From assembly GCA_963780165.1 (NCBI GenBank), contig CAWABB010000001.1, positions 248,001-312,000 of the forward strand: a DNA stretch of 64,000 nucleotides, given 5' to 3'. The DNA comes from CAWABB01 sp963780165 (GTDB lineage Bacteria; Bacteroidota; Ignavibacteria; UBA10030; UBA6906). Positions 26,311 to 34,924 of this stretch are shown piece after piece (position 1 is the stretch's first letter; the number at the start of each line of letters is the position of its first letter). The notes under the pieces are model-generated. The model was not told where the DNA came from. It searched no databases and was given only the letters and a program-made list of their open reading frames with translations. The position numbers were made by a program, and so were the translations under genes.

Positions 26311-27351
26311 TCAGCTCCTGTGGTACGCCGGGCTCTCTTCACGGACGGCGCGGACCAGCGCGCGGGCGTGGTCCGGCGGAACGTCAGGAAGGATCCCGTG
26401 CCCGAGATTGAAGACATGGCCACTCCCCTTGCCGTACTTCCGGAGGATGGAGGCCGCTTCCTTGCGGATGGCATCCGGGCCCGCGTACAGCGATGACGGA
26501 TCGAGGTTCCCCTGGAGCGCGACCTTGTCGCCGATCAGCGTACGCGCTTCGGCGATGTCCATCGTCCAGTCCAGCCCGACCACGTCAGCCCCGATCTGCC
26601 CGATCTCGCGGAGCGAGTGGTGCGCGCCCTTCGAAAAGACGATGACGGGGACCCCGGATGTCCTCATTTTTGACACGATGTCGTGCATGAAATCGAGCGA
26701 AAAGGTCCGGTACTGGTCGGGCGTCAGCACGCCGCCGAGCGTATCGAAGATCTGAACTGCCTGTGCGCCGGCGGCGATCTGAGCCTCCAGGTAGAGCCGG
26801 ACGCTCACGGCGAGCTTCTCCAGAAGGAGCCGGAGGGCGGCGGGATCGTCGAGCATCAACGCCTTGGAGTACTTCAGGTCGCGCGTCCCCGCCCCTTCGA
26901 TCATGTATGCGGCGAGCGTCCACGGCGAGCCAGAGAAGCCGATCAGCGGCACGCGTCCGGCCAGCTCTCTGCGCGTCTCTTCGATCGCCTTGAGTACATA
27001 GCGGAGGGTACGCTCGGGATCCGAAACAGCGAGGCGTTCGATGTCGGCCCGCGAGCGGACCGGCGGCGAGAGGCGCGGCCCTCTGGACTCCTCCATTTCA
27101 AGCGTCATGCCCATCGCCTCCGGGATCACGAGGATATCGGAGAAGATAATCGCGGCGTCGACGCCGACGAGATCTACCGGCTGAATCGTCACCTCGGCGG
27201 CCAGCTCGGGCGTGCGGCACATCGTGAGGAAATCCGTGCGGGCACGGACCGCACGGTACTCGGGGAGGTAGCGCCCGGCCTGCCGCATCATCCAGAGGGG
27301 CGTTCTGTCGACTGGCTGCCTGCGGCAGGCACGAAGGAAGAGATCATTCAT
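26311..27351 (-). CDS. hemE: Uroporphyrinogen decarboxylase
   Basis: Removes four carboxyls from uroporphyrinogen III to give coproporphyrinogen III. 346 residues. N-terminal PVDRTPLWMMRQAGRYLPEYR with the catalytic Arg region, IFSDILVIPEAMGM with the catalytic Asp, GFSGSPWTLAAYMIEG, and C-terminal NLGHGILPDVPP are diagnostic. ATG 27351 (MNDLFLRACRRQ) overlaps the end of hemD by 8 nt; the frame upstream lies over hemD without homology. Confidence 0.97.
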   Translation of the reverse strand: MNDLFLRACRRQPVDRTPLWMMRQAGRYLPEYRAVRARTDFLTMCRTPELAAEVTIQPVDLVGVDAAIIFSDILVIPEAMGMTLEMEESRGPRLSPPVRSRADIERLAVSDPERTLRYVLKAIEETRRELAGRVPLIGFSGSPWTLAAYMIEGAGTRDLKYSKALMLDDPAALRLLLEKLAVSVRLYLEAQIAAGAQAVQIFDTLGGVLTPDQYRTFSLDFMHDIVSKMRTSGVPVIVFSKGAHHSLREIGQIGADVVGLDWTMDIAEARTLIGDKVALQGNLDPSSLYAGPDAIRKEAASILRKYGKGSGHVFNLGHGILPDVPPDHARALVRAVREESPAYHRS

Positions 27352-28120
27352 GAGTCTGGTGCTCAAGGTAATGTTCAATTGCGTCGAGCATCGCGGACAC
27401 GGTGGACTCCGAGGGCACGATGTCCGCCTCAGTCCCCGCGCGTCGCACGGCGTCAAGCGTTGTCGGGCCGATGACTGCGATCGCGGTGGTCTTCCGGATG
27501 CCCGCAAGCGTCGCGGGCTCGATGGCGGCGGCGATTCCGTCCACTGCGCTGGGGCTCGCGAACGTCAGGACGTCGATCCCGCCGGTTACGAGCCGATCGC
27601 GCACCGCGGCGTCGCCCGTCGACGGCGCTGAACTATAGACGGAAACGGGTTCGACTTCCGTTCCGGCGGCCAACAGACCTTCGACGAGACCGGCCCGACC
27701 GCGCGTGCCTCGGGGAAGCAGGACACGGCGGTGCGACGCGCCACGAAGAAGATCCACCAGTCCAGACGCGCTGAATTCGTGCGGCAAAGCGCGGACGCTG
27801 AGTCCGAGCCGTTCGATGGCCTCACGGGTTGCCGGTCCGACGGCGTACAGGGCCAGCCGCCGGAGGCTGTCCTGATCAATCCGGCGTTCGCGGCATCGTC
27901 CAAAGAACCCATCGACGGCGTTCACGCTTGGGAACACAGCCGCGTCGAAAGAGCCGAGGCGCCCGATCGCTTCGTCACACGCCTGCCACGAAGGAGGCGG
28001 GCCGACTGCGAGCGCGGGAAAGAGAACCGGGATACCGCCGCGTGCCTCGATCATACGCGCCATGGAGGCAGCCTGTTCGGGGCTGCGCGTGACGAGAACC
28101 GTGGCCCCGGCGAGGCTCAT
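27344..28120 (-). CDS. hemD: Uroporphyrinogen-III synthase
   Basis: Closes hydroxymethylbilane with inversion of ring D to uroporphyrinogen III. 258 residues, family length. HemD is poorly conserved, but N-terminal VLVTRSPEQAASMARMIEARG, the FPALAV segment, FPSVNAVDGFF, YAVGPATREAIERLG and the C-terminal VLTFASPSAVDG with AVIGPTTLDAVRRAG are the family blocks. ATG 28120 overlaps the hemC stop (ATGA) and its end overlaps hemE by 8 nt. Position between hemC and hemE confirms the identity. Confidence 0.93.
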   Translation of the reverse strand: MSLAGATVLVTRSPEQAASMARMIEARGGIPVLFPALAVGPPPSWQACDEAIGRLGSFDAAVFPSVNAVDGFFGRCRERRIDQDSLRRLALYAVGPATREAIERLGLSVRALPHEFSASGLVDLLRGASHRRVLLPRGTRGRAGLVEGLLAAGTEVEPVSVYSSAPSTGDAAVRDRLVTGGIDVLTFASPSAVDGIAAAIEPATLAGIRKTTAIAVIGPTTLDAVRRAGTEADIVPSESTVSAMLDAIEHYLEHQTHE

Positions 28121-29076
28121 GTGCCCTTGCGGATCTGGCGCAGGATCTCGTCGGCGCCGTCGGAGAGCAACTGCTCTGCCAGGCTCGTCCCGATCCGCTC
28201 GGCGTGCTCCGGAGCTCCGGACGCCGTCCCTCGCACCACGCGGTCTCCATCGAGGGCGGCAACAATCCCGTCGAGCACCAGCCGTGTCTTCCCGCCGCCC
28301 GCATCTTCGAGGCGCGCCATCGTGCCCAGCGGCACCTGGCACCCGCCCTCAAGGCGATGCAGCAGCGCGCGCTCCGCGGTCGTCGCCTGCCGGGTGGGCT
28401 CGTGCTCAAGGACGGCGATCAATCCACGCGTCCGGGCGTCGTCATGACGGATCTCGATTCCCAGCGCCCCCTGCCCCACCGCAGGCAGCATGACGCCCGG
28501 ATCGATCGTCTCCCCGATCTTCCCTTCCCATCCAAGTCTCACGACGCCCGCGCGGGCGAGGATCATGCCGGCCCAGTCCGACTCTTCCAGCCTGCGCATG
28601 CGCGTGTTCAGGTTGCCACGGATATCGACGACCGAAAAACCTCTCCCCAGTGCGAGCAGCTGGGCGCGGCGGCGCAGGCTTCCGGTCGCGAGCACCGACC
28701 CGGAGGGCAGATCGCCCAGCGTGCGGTGAGGTGCGCGCGGGTGCGGAATGAACACATCCCGGACGTCTTCGCGTTCCGTCACGGCACCCAGCGCAAGTCC
28801 GGCTGGAAGCTCCGTCGGAAGGTCTTTCAGACTGTGCACTGCGAGGTCGATATCGCCCCGGAGCAGGGCCTGCTCGATCTCGCGCGTGAAAAGGCCTTTG
28901 TCCCCGATCTTCGACAGCGCCGAATCGAGGATCCTGTCGCCGGTCGTCTTGATGATCTGCAGGTCAATCGTGAGCCCGGGGTGATGGCGCTGGAGCCCGT
29001 CCCTCACCCAGTGAGCCTGCCAGAGGGCAAGCGCGCTCCCTCTCGTCCCGATGCGCAGCGTGCCGATAGCGGTCAT
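28117..29076 (-). CDS. hemC: Hydroxymethylbilane synthase (porphobilinogen deaminase)
   Basis: Polymerises four porphobilinogens on a dipyrromethane cofactor. 319 residues. N-terminus LRIGTRGSALALWQAHWV, HSLKDLPTELPAGL with the catalytic Asp region, the GSVLATGSLRRRAQL substrate-arginine block, DIRGNLNTRMRRLE, and the cofactor cysteine in HRLEGGCQVPLGT are all present. ATG 29076 overlaps the hemA stop (ATGA); the end overlaps hemD by 4 nt. Confidence 0.97.
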   Translation of the reverse strand: MTAIGTLRIGTRGSALALWQAHWVRDGLQRHHPGLTIDLQIIKTTGDRILDSALSKIGDKGLFTREIEQALLRGDIDLAVHSLKDLPTELPAGLALGAVTEREDVRDVFIPHPRAPHRTLGDLPSGSVLATGSLRRRAQLLALGRGFSVVDIRGNLNTRMRRLEESDWAGMILARAGVVRLGWEGKIGETIDPGVMLPAVGQGALGIEIRHDDARTRGLIAVLEHEPTRQATTAERALLHRLEGGCQVPLGTMARLEDAGGGKTRLVLDGIVAALDGDRVVRGTASGAPEHAERIGTSLAEQLLSDGADEILRQIRKGT

Positions 29077-30350
29077 TGGTCCGTCTCTCCCCGGATGCCG
29101 AAGAGATCCCGGAGCGCCTTGATGCGTTGCACCGTTTCGCGGTCTCCCGAACCGTTTTCCGCGCCCCGCTTCAGCACGGTCATTGGCTCGTGCAGGATCT
29201 TGTTCACGATCCGTTTCGTCAGCATATCCACGAGCTCGCGGTCCTCTGCCTTGAAGCGATTGATGTTTTTTTCAACTTCCGATTGCCGGATCCGCTCAAG
29301 GTTGTCGCGCAGCTCATGGATCGTCGGCCCCACCTGCAGCGTGTTGTACCACGCAACGAAGGCAGCCAGCTCTTCCTCGATGATCGCGTTCACGCGCGGG
29401 ATCTCGGCCCGGCGGGCCTCCAGATTCCTGTCGACGATCGCGCTGAGCGCGTCAATGTCGTACAGAAAGACGTTCTCGATCTTTTTCGCGGCGGGGTTGA
29501 CGTTTCTCGGCACGCCTATATCGATGATAAAGAGCGGTGCGTTCCCCCTGGCGCGCATGATCTTGTGCAGATCGCCCGGCTCGAGGATGGGCGCCGGACT
29601 GGCCACGGACGTGATCACAATGTCGACCGCCTGGACAGCTTCAGCGAGCCGGTCGTACCCGACCACGCTCCCCCCGAACGACGCCACCAGCGCCTCCGCC
29701 TTCTCGCGCGTCCGGTTGGCGATGCGCACGCTGCCGATCCCGCGACCGACCAGGTGCTTCACCGTCAGCTCGCCGGTTTCCCCGGCTCCCACCAGCAGCG
29801 CCGACTTCTTCGACAGGTCGGCGAAGATCTTCCCGGCCAGCTCTACCGCGGCGTAGCTGACCGATACCGCACCTTCGACGATCGAGGTCTCTGCCCTGAC
29901 ACGCTTGCCGACGTGGAGCGTGGATTGCATCAACCGGTGCATCACCGGCCCCATCGCGTTCATCTCCTGCGAGATCGCGAAGGCTTCCTTGATCTGGTTC
30001 AGGATCTGGACGTCGCCGAGGACCATCGAATCGATCCCCGAAGCAACCCTGAACAGCTGATGGACGGCCGCGCCCGAAAGTCTGCCGACAAAGTGATCGC
30101 GGTTGACGGCCCCACCCGCGCCTTTCAGGTCGATCACCAGATCTTTCAGCGCCCCTTCGTCGACCTGCGCACCAAGCGTGATGCCGTAGATCTCCGTCCG
30201 GTTGCAGGTCGACACCACCAGGCACTCTGCGAAGAGCCGCTCCTGCAGATTGCGGATCGCCGCGCGGGCCTCCTCTTCCGTGAACCACATCCGTTCACGG
30301 ACGTCCACAGAAGCGGTGTGGTGGCTGATGCCGATGGAGAGCAGGTTCAT
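29073..30350 (-). CDS. hemA: Glutamyl-tRNA reductase
   Basis: NADPH-dependent reduction of glutamyl-tRNA to glutamate-1-semialdehyde, the entry of the C5 heme pathway. 425 residues. N-terminal LLSIGISHHTASVDVRERMWF, nucleophile Cys49 in VVSTCNRTEIYG, AVHQLFRVASGIDSMVLGDVQILNQIK, and the NADPH domain with LLVGAGETGELTVKHL follow the family. C-terminal dimerisation helix ends before RGETDQ. Nine nt separate it from ccsA upstream and it overlaps hemC by 4 nt. Since the next enzyme HemL is encoded by a broken gene here, flux from this enzyme may be blocked or hemL exists elsewhere. Confidence 0.97.
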   Translation of the reverse strand: MNLLSIGISHHTASVDVRERMWFTEEEARAAIRNLQERLFAECLVVSTCNRTEIYGITLGAQVDEGALKDLVIDLKGAGGAVNRDHFVGRLSGAAVHQLFRVASGIDSMVLGDVQILNQIKEAFAISQEMNAMGPVMHRLMQSTLHVGKRVRAETSIVEGAVSVSYAAVELAGKIFADLSKKSALLVGAGETGELTVKHLVGRGIGSVRIANRTREKAEALVASFGGSVVGYDRLAEAVQAVDIVITSVASPAPILEPGDLHKIMRARGNAPLFIIDIGVPRNVNPAAKKIENVFLYDIDALSAIVDRNLEARRAEIPRVNAIIEEELAAFVAWYNTLQVGPTIHELRDNLERIRQSEVEKNINRFKAEDRELVDMLTKRIVNKILHEPMTVLKRGAENGSGDRETVQRIKALRDLFGIRGETDQ

Positions 30351-30359
30351 GACGGCCGG

Positions 30360-31190
30360 TCAGTGGAAGCTGTGGAACCCGCTCAAGTACAGATTGATCA
30401 CGGTCATCGAGAGGAAGACAAAGCAGAATGCGACGAGGGTCAGGATCATCATGCGCCTGCCCTGCCAGCCAAACCGTCGCTTTGCCGCCAGGCCGACGGC
30501 GTACAGGAGCCAGATGACAACCGAGCCGACAAGCTTCGGATCCCAGTAGGAGAAGTCGGCGAAGACGCGGGGCAGCCAGAAGAGTCCGATGAGGATGGCC
30601 ACGCTCAACATCACGAACCCGAGGACCTCCGCCCGATGGCTCATCGTTTCCAGCGTCTCGAGATTCGGAAGGCGCTGGTACATCGTCCCGAAGTTCGCCG
30701 CCTTTACGTCCCGGTACAGCATGAGGTACAGGAATCCGTACGCGGCGGAGAGAGAAATCCCCGTGTACCCCAGGAGCGCCGCCGACACATGGAATCCCAG
30801 CACCAGGCTGTGAAGATACTCCGGAATCACGAGCAGGTCCCGGATGAACAGCGAGGAAACGGCCTGGAAGATGAATGCGAGGGCGAGAATCAGCGCGCCG
30901 GTCGTGGATGCATTCGACCGGACTTCGATATAGAGATAGGCGACGGCGATGCAGAACGCCAGCATCGTCATGATCTCGAACACCGACGTGATGGGGGGGT
31001 GATCGAACGCCGCGGTGCGGACCGCAAGGTACACGGCGTGAAGGACGATGGTGGTGCTCAGCAGCGGGGTCTTATACCCCTCGACCGAGGGTATATTCCA
31101 GAAGAACGTGATGCCATACAGAAGCACGAGGACCCCGTACAGCACGGGCATCGCAACCTGCAGGACATCAACAAAAAGATTCAGTTCCAT
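30360..31190 (-). CDS. ccsA: CcsA/HemX-family cytochrome c assembly protein
   Basis: 276-residue inner-membrane protein with about eight hydrophobic segments, of the CcsA/CcmC/HemX heme-handling superfamily. The tryptophan-rich WWD-like block is reduced to ADFSYWDPKLVGSVVIWLLYAVG, and conserved histidines appear in LHSLVLGFHVSAALLGY and ETMSHRAEVLGF. Full CcsA has a longer WWD motif, so this is closer to the HemX/short CcsA form found next to hemA, which controls HemA level in Bacillus or takes part in cytochrome c maturation. ATG 31190 is used (an in-frame TTG lies 3 nt earlier). First gene of the nine-gene heme operon. Confidence 0.85.
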   Translation of the reverse strand: MELNLFVDVLQVAMPVLYGVLVLLYGITFFWNIPSVEGYKTPLLSTTIVLHAVYLAVRTAAFDHPPITSVFEIMTMLAFCIAVAYLYIEVRSNASTTGALILALAFIFQAVSSLFIRDLLVIPEYLHSLVLGFHVSAALLGYTGISLSAAYGFLYLMLYRDVKAANFGTMYQRLPNLETLETMSHRAEVLGFVMLSVAILIGLFWLPRVFADFSYWDPKLVGSVVIWLLYAVGLAAKRRFGWQGRRMMILTLVAFCFVFLSMTVINLYLSGFHSFH

Positions 31191-31217
31191 CAATGATCAG
31201 AGAGTGCAGACGAAAGC

Positions 31218-31230
31218 ACGTACGTACGTA
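31218..31230. repeat. ACGT tandem repeat in the heme-operon leader
   Basis: Three copies of ACGT plus A, itself palindromic, directly downstream of the AT-rich -10 candidate and 28 nt before the ccsA start. Could be an operator; there is no second copy in the window. Confidence 0.5.
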
Positions 31231-31239
31231 TTGAAAAAT

Positions 31240-31245
31240 AATATA
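31240..31245 (-). promoter_or_regulatory. Candidate -10 box of the heme operon
   Basis: Minus-strand TATATT (31245-31240) in the only AT-rich stretch between acs and ccsA, about 50 nt before the ccsA start. No good TTG box at 17 nt (TTTCTT is found), so an activator may be needed. Confidence 0.35.
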
Positions 31246-31282
31246 CGAACAATGGGCCCAACAAGAAACCGCGCCGCCCCGG

Positions 31283-33175
31283 TCATTCCTCCAGCGTCAT
31301 GATGTCTTTCGGTTCCTGCCCCAGGGCTCGGGCTTTGAGAACGCGGCGCATGATCTTGCCGCTCCGCGTCTTCGGGAGCGACTCTACAAAATCAATCTGA
31401 TCCGGCTTGGCGATCGGCCCCATTTCGTGCGCCACGTGCGCGCGCAGTTCCTCGGCCAGCTTTTCGCTCCCGGCCACGGACGCTTTCAGGATCACGAACG
31501 TATGGATCGCATTCCCTTTCACCTCATGCGGCAATCCGATGGCCGCTGCTTCTGCGACGGCCGGATGGCTGACCAGGGCGCTTTCGATCTCCGCTGTTCC
31601 GAGCCGGTATCCGGACACCTTGATCACATCGTCAACGCGGCCGATCACCCAGAAGTAGCCGTCCTCGTCCCTGCGCGCCGAGTCGCCCGTGAGATACACG
31701 CCGGGGAACTTGCTCCAGTACTGACTGACGTACCTGTCCGGATCGTTCCAGATCGTGCGCAGCATCGCGGGCCACGGGGTCTTGATCACGAGGAACCCTT
31801 CGTCGTTCACGCCAACCGGCTTCCCGTCTTCGGACAGGATGTCCATGTCCACTCCCGGGAACGGGCGCGTACCCGAGCCGGGCTTCAGCGGGACCGACGG
31901 CATGGGAGTGATCATGAACATGCCCGTTTCGGTCTGCCACCATGTGTCCATGATGGGGCACCGCCCCTTGCCGATGACACGGTGGTACCAGCGCCAAGCC
32001 TCGGGGTTGATGGGTTCGCCCACGGACCCGAGCAACCGCAGCGACGAAAGATCGTGCCGGTTCGGCCACGCCTCGCCGAACCTCATGAGTCCGCGGATCG
32101 CTGTCGGCGCAGTGTACAGGATGCTGATGCCGTACTTCTCGATCATCTGCCACCAGCGGTTCGGGTACGGATACGTCGGCGCCCCCTCGTACATGAAGGA
32201 GGTCGCGCCATTCAGCAACGGCCCGTAGACGATGTAGCTGTGCCCCGTGATCCATCCCGGATCCGCAGCACACCAGTACCGGTCTTCCTCCTGGATGTCG
32301 AAGACGTACTTCAGCGTCGTGTATGTGCCGACCATGTACCCTCCATGGGTGTGGAGGATGGCCTTCGGCCGCCCCGTCGTGCCGGACGTGTAGAGCAGGA
32401 ACAGCGGATCCTCGGCGTCCAGGACCTCAACGTTGCAGGCGCTGCTTGCGATCGGGAGAGACATCAGCTCGTGATACCACATGTCGCGGCCCGATTCCAT
32501 GTTTACCGGCTCCCCGGTGCGCTTCACAACGAGCACGCTTTCGACCGTCGCGGCGCGCTGGAGCGCTTCGTCGGCAATGGCTTTCAGCGGCACCACCTTC
32601 CCCCGCTGGTACGCGCCGTCGGTGACGATCAGGACTTTCGACTGGCTGTCCTCGAGCCGCTCGTGGAGCGCCTCGACGGTGAAGCCGCCGTACACGACCG
32701 AGTGAATCGCGCCGATGCGCGCACAGGCGAGCATGCCGATGGCCAGCTCGGGCACGCGTCCCATATACAGCGTGACGCGGTCGCCCTTCTGCACCCCGAG
32801 GCTCCGGAGCACATTGGCAAACTTGCAGGTTTCCCGCCGCAACGCGAAGTACGAGAACGACCGGAACTCTCCCTTCTCCCCTTCCCACATGAGCGCAAGC
32901 TTGTTGCGCCTCCAGGTCTGAACGTGCCGGTCGAGGCAGTTGTACGCGATGTTCGTCTTCCCGCCGACAAACCATTTGAAGAACGGCTTCCGGTCGTCGT
33001 CCAGGACTTTTGTCCACGGTTCGAACCAGTGCAGCTCGCGCGCCTCCGCAGCCCAGAAGCCCTGCAGGTCGCGGCCCGCAGCCTCGGCCAGGTCCTCCCA
33101 GCGTTTCACGCGCGCACGCGCGATAACGTCGTCTGACGGATATACGACATCGCCTGTCATCGCTTTGTCTGCCAT
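31283..33175 (-). CDS. acs: Acetyl-CoA synthetase (AMP-forming)
   Basis: Activates acetate to acetyl-CoA through acetyl-AMP. 630 residues, standard. The adenylate-forming motif LYTSGTTGRPKAILHTHGG, WCAADPGWITGHSYIVYGPL, the acetate-pocket segment WWQTETGMFMITPMPS, and the acetylatable catalytic Lys in PKTRSGKIMRRVLK near the C-terminus are all there; the Trp of WWQTETG fits a small acyl group. Start ATG 33175. Divergent from the CPXCG gene; the 47 bp between the two start codons hold the promoters of both. Confidence 0.97.
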   Translation of the reverse strand: MADKAMTGDVVYPSDDVIARARVKRWEDLAEAAGRDLQGFWAAEARELHWFEPWTKVLDDDRKPFFKWFVGGKTNIAYNCLDRHVQTWRRNKLALMWEGEKGEFRSFSYFALRRETCKFANVLRSLGVQKGDRVTLYMGRVPELAIGMLACARIGAIHSVVYGGFTVEALHERLEDSQSKVLIVTDGAYQRGKVVPLKAIADEALQRAATVESVLVVKRTGEPVNMESGRDMWYHELMSLPIASSACNVEVLDAEDPLFLLYTSGTTGRPKAILHTHGGYMVGTYTTLKYVFDIQEEDRYWCAADPGWITGHSYIVYGPLLNGATSFMYEGAPTYPYPNRWWQMIEKYGISILYTAPTAIRGLMRFGEAWPNRHDLSSLRLLGSVGEPINPEAWRWYHRVIGKGRCPIMDTWWQTETGMFMITPMPSVPLKPGSGTRPFPGVDMDILSEDGKPVGVNDEGFLVIKTPWPAMLRTIWNDPDRYVSQYWSKFPGVYLTGDSARRDEDGYFWVIGRVDDVIKVSGYRLGTAEIESALVSHPAVAEAAAIGLPHEVKGNAIHTFVILKASVAGSEKLAEELRAHVAHEMGPIAKPDQIDFVESLPKTRSGKIMRRVLKARALGQEPKDIMTLEE

Positions 33176-33193
33176 GGGGGTGTTTCCTATATT
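33165..33193 (+). promoter_or_regulatory. Promoter of the CPXCG gene
   Basis: TTGTCT (33165-33170), 17-nt spacer, TATATT (33188-33193), 29 nt to ATG 33223. The -35 lies inside the first codons of the divergent acs. Confidence 0.55.
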
Positions 33194-33222
33194 GTCTTCT
33201 GGAACGCCATCACGCCAATCGC

Positions 33223-33408
33223 ATGCTGATCGAATGCACGTATACCTGCTCGTACTGCCTGACGCCGAACGACGTCAGCGTGGATCCGTCTGGTGGTGTG
33301 GTTCAGGACTACGTGGAGGACTGCACCGTCTGCTGCAGGCCGAATCATCTCTTCATCACCGTCGACCCCGGCCGGAGGTCGGCCGCGATCGATGCGACGC
33401 CGCTCTAG
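33223..33408 (+). CDS. CPXCG-family cysteine-rich protein
   Basis: 61-residue putative zinc-binding protein of the Cys-rich CPXCG family. Two cysteine pairs frame the family signature: TYTCSYC near the N-terminus and EDCTVCCRPNHLF after the conserved VDPSGGVVQDYVED. In most members the first pair is CPYCGE; here the Pro and Gly are replaced (Cys-Ser-Tyr-Cys-Leu), still allowing metal binding. Function is unknown in the family. Ends 1 nt before the convergent GvpL/F-like gene. No ribosome binding site is obvious. Confidence 0.88.
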   Translation: MLIECTYTCSYCLTPNDVSVDPSGGVVQDYVEDCTVCCRPNHLFITVDPGRRSAAIDATPL

Positions 33409-33409
33409 G

Positions 33410-34792
33410 CTACCGTGCGGCGTGGAGTGCGAACGCAGCCTGGTCGCCTGTCAGCGTGAGCATCAGCTCGAACAGCATGTGGCGATACTGAATGTCGTTG
33501 ATCGCCCGGTGGAGTTTGTGCACGCGGGAGGGCGGCACAAGATATTTCGCGCGAAGGATGGGCTTCCAATCGTCGGAGGTTCCGCTGCTGAAGCCGACCA
33601 TCATCTCGACCTCCGCCCGGTCGGCGACCTTTTTCAGCTCCTCGTTCACGCTTTCAGCGATCCGCTTCTGCCTGCCCAGGATCCTCTCGAGCATCTTGAT
33701 GTCGATCTTGGCCGTCGAAGCAGCCGGGCGGGACGACACCCGTCGCTCGCGCTCCCCTGCGCCCGGCTCCGAACCGATGATGCCCGCAAGCTTCGCGTCG
33801 AGCATGGATGCGCTCAGCTTCCACCAGCTCGTGGCCATGAGGTCGTCGACGGCATCGTGGAGATCGTACAGACGCTCGTCGATGAGCATCAGCAGCTCTT
33901 CCCTGGACCGCGCGATCGTCCCGAACTCGAACGGAAGAACCACACCGTGCGCGCGAAGATCGTTCAGCACGCCCTCATGCACTCCCTGGAGCCGAAGCGA
34001 TTCCTGCTTTCCGGATAACATCAGGCCTGTTGTGCTGACGCTGATCGATCGCCGGTCAAGCCTGCTCAGGAAGAACCGGAGCCCTCCGCGATCCAGCGCG
34101 AACGCAAACTCTCTTGAATCCAGGCCCTTCTCCTCCAACATGAACGGCCGCGGCTCGGATTTCTCATCGACGGGGACGATCGTCACGCCGTGAACATACA
34201 CGACGTCATCGTCGTCATACTGAAAGGGGATGCGCATGTGATGAGGGCGGGACACCGGACCCGCCGGGGCTTCGAAATGCGGTCGCCGGTCGAGGTCATC
34301 GTCCGCGTTCCCCGCGCCCTGGGCCTGGGCGGGAGATTCCGCCGCAAATGGAATCGGCTTCTCGCCGGCTTCACCCTCCAGCGCTTCGTGATCCCCTTCT
34401 TCTCCCGACTCGTCCGCCGGTGGCGCATCGAAGAACGCCGAAGGATCAACGCGAACGACAGGGTCAAAGGGAGGCGGTTCGGACGATGCGTCGTTCGGGG
34501 TCGGCTCGAACGAGGCGGACCCTGGAGGCGTGGCGGCCTTTTTGGCCGCCGAAGGAACTACGGACGCAGCGGGCGCCGGAGTCGACGCGGGTGGGAGCCG
34601 CTTCGCATGCTCCGCGACGATCCCCTCGAACGCGTCCATGATCTCCTTGAGGCCTTGTTCCCCGAGACGGGTATAGACATCAAGCAACTGCCGGGCAACC
34701 GGCTGCTTGACGGCCATCTTCGCGAGGAGACTCGCCAATGCCGATATTGCTTCGCGTTCGTTGTGAGGTTCGCCCGACAAGACCGTTCCCAT
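33410..34792 (-). CDS. GvpL/GvpF-like domain protein with novel N-terminal domain
   Basis: 460 residues. 1-68 is a helical domain I do not recognise (LASLLAKMAVKQPVARQLLD...); 69-190 is a disordered Pro/Ala/acidic linker; 197-449 looks like a gas-vesicle GvpL/GvpF fold: VVYVHGVTIV at its start, VHEGVLNDLRAHGVVLPFEFGTIARSREEL in the middle (family: His-Glu, then vLPxxFGT), and AKYLVPPSRVHKLHRAINDI plus LTLTG at the end. The final PPYSF of GvpL/F is missing (GDQAAFAL). The segment 340-365 is an Arg/Ser-rich insertion. No gvpA or other gvp gene is near. Start ATG 34792 is fixed by a strong promoter 16 nt upstream. Family call is by eye and moderate. Confidence 0.6.
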   Translation of the reverse strand: MGTVLSGEPHNEREAISALASLLAKMAVKQPVARQLLDVYTRLGEQGLKEIMDAFEGIVAEHAKRLPPASTPAPAASVVPSAAKKAATPPGSASFEPTPNDASSEPPPFDPVVRVDPSAFFDAPPADESGEEGDHEALEGEAGEKPIPFAAESPAQAQGAGNADDDLDRRPHFEAPAGPVSRPHHMRIPFQYDDDDVVYVHGVTIVPVDEKSEPRPFMLEEKGLDSREFAFALDRGGLRFFLSRLDRRSISVSTTGLMLSGKQESLRLQGVHEGVLNDLRAHGVVLPFEFGTIARSREELLMLIDERLYDLHDAVDDLMATSWWKLSASMLDAKLAGIIGSEPGAGERERRVSSRPAASTAKIDIKMLERILGRQKRIAESVNEELKKVADRAEVEMMVGFSSGTSDDWKPILRAKYLVPPSRVHKLHRAINDIQYRHMLFELMLTLTGDQAAFALHAAR

Positions 34793-34807
34793 CTGTTGAG
34801 ATCTGTC

Positions 34808-34836
34808 AAGATACACACTGAGTGCCACAACGTCAA
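34808..34836 (-). promoter_or_regulatory. Promoter of the GvpL/F-like gene
   Basis: Minus strand: TTGACG (34836-34831), 17-nt spacer, TATCTT (34813-34808). Start expected near 34801, so the leader to ATG 34792 is only about 9 nt. Confidence 0.65.
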
Positions 34837-34924
34837 ACCGCCAAAACGGTGCAAATGAGCGGAAGGTTCCGTACATTCATCACGACAACTCTGACCCTTC
34901 AGACTTCTCCCCAGCATCCAATCA

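Noticed and set aside
29076..31196. Long plus-strand open frame opposite hemA and ccsA
   Set aside because: Shadow of the heme genes; no motif, unnatural composition.
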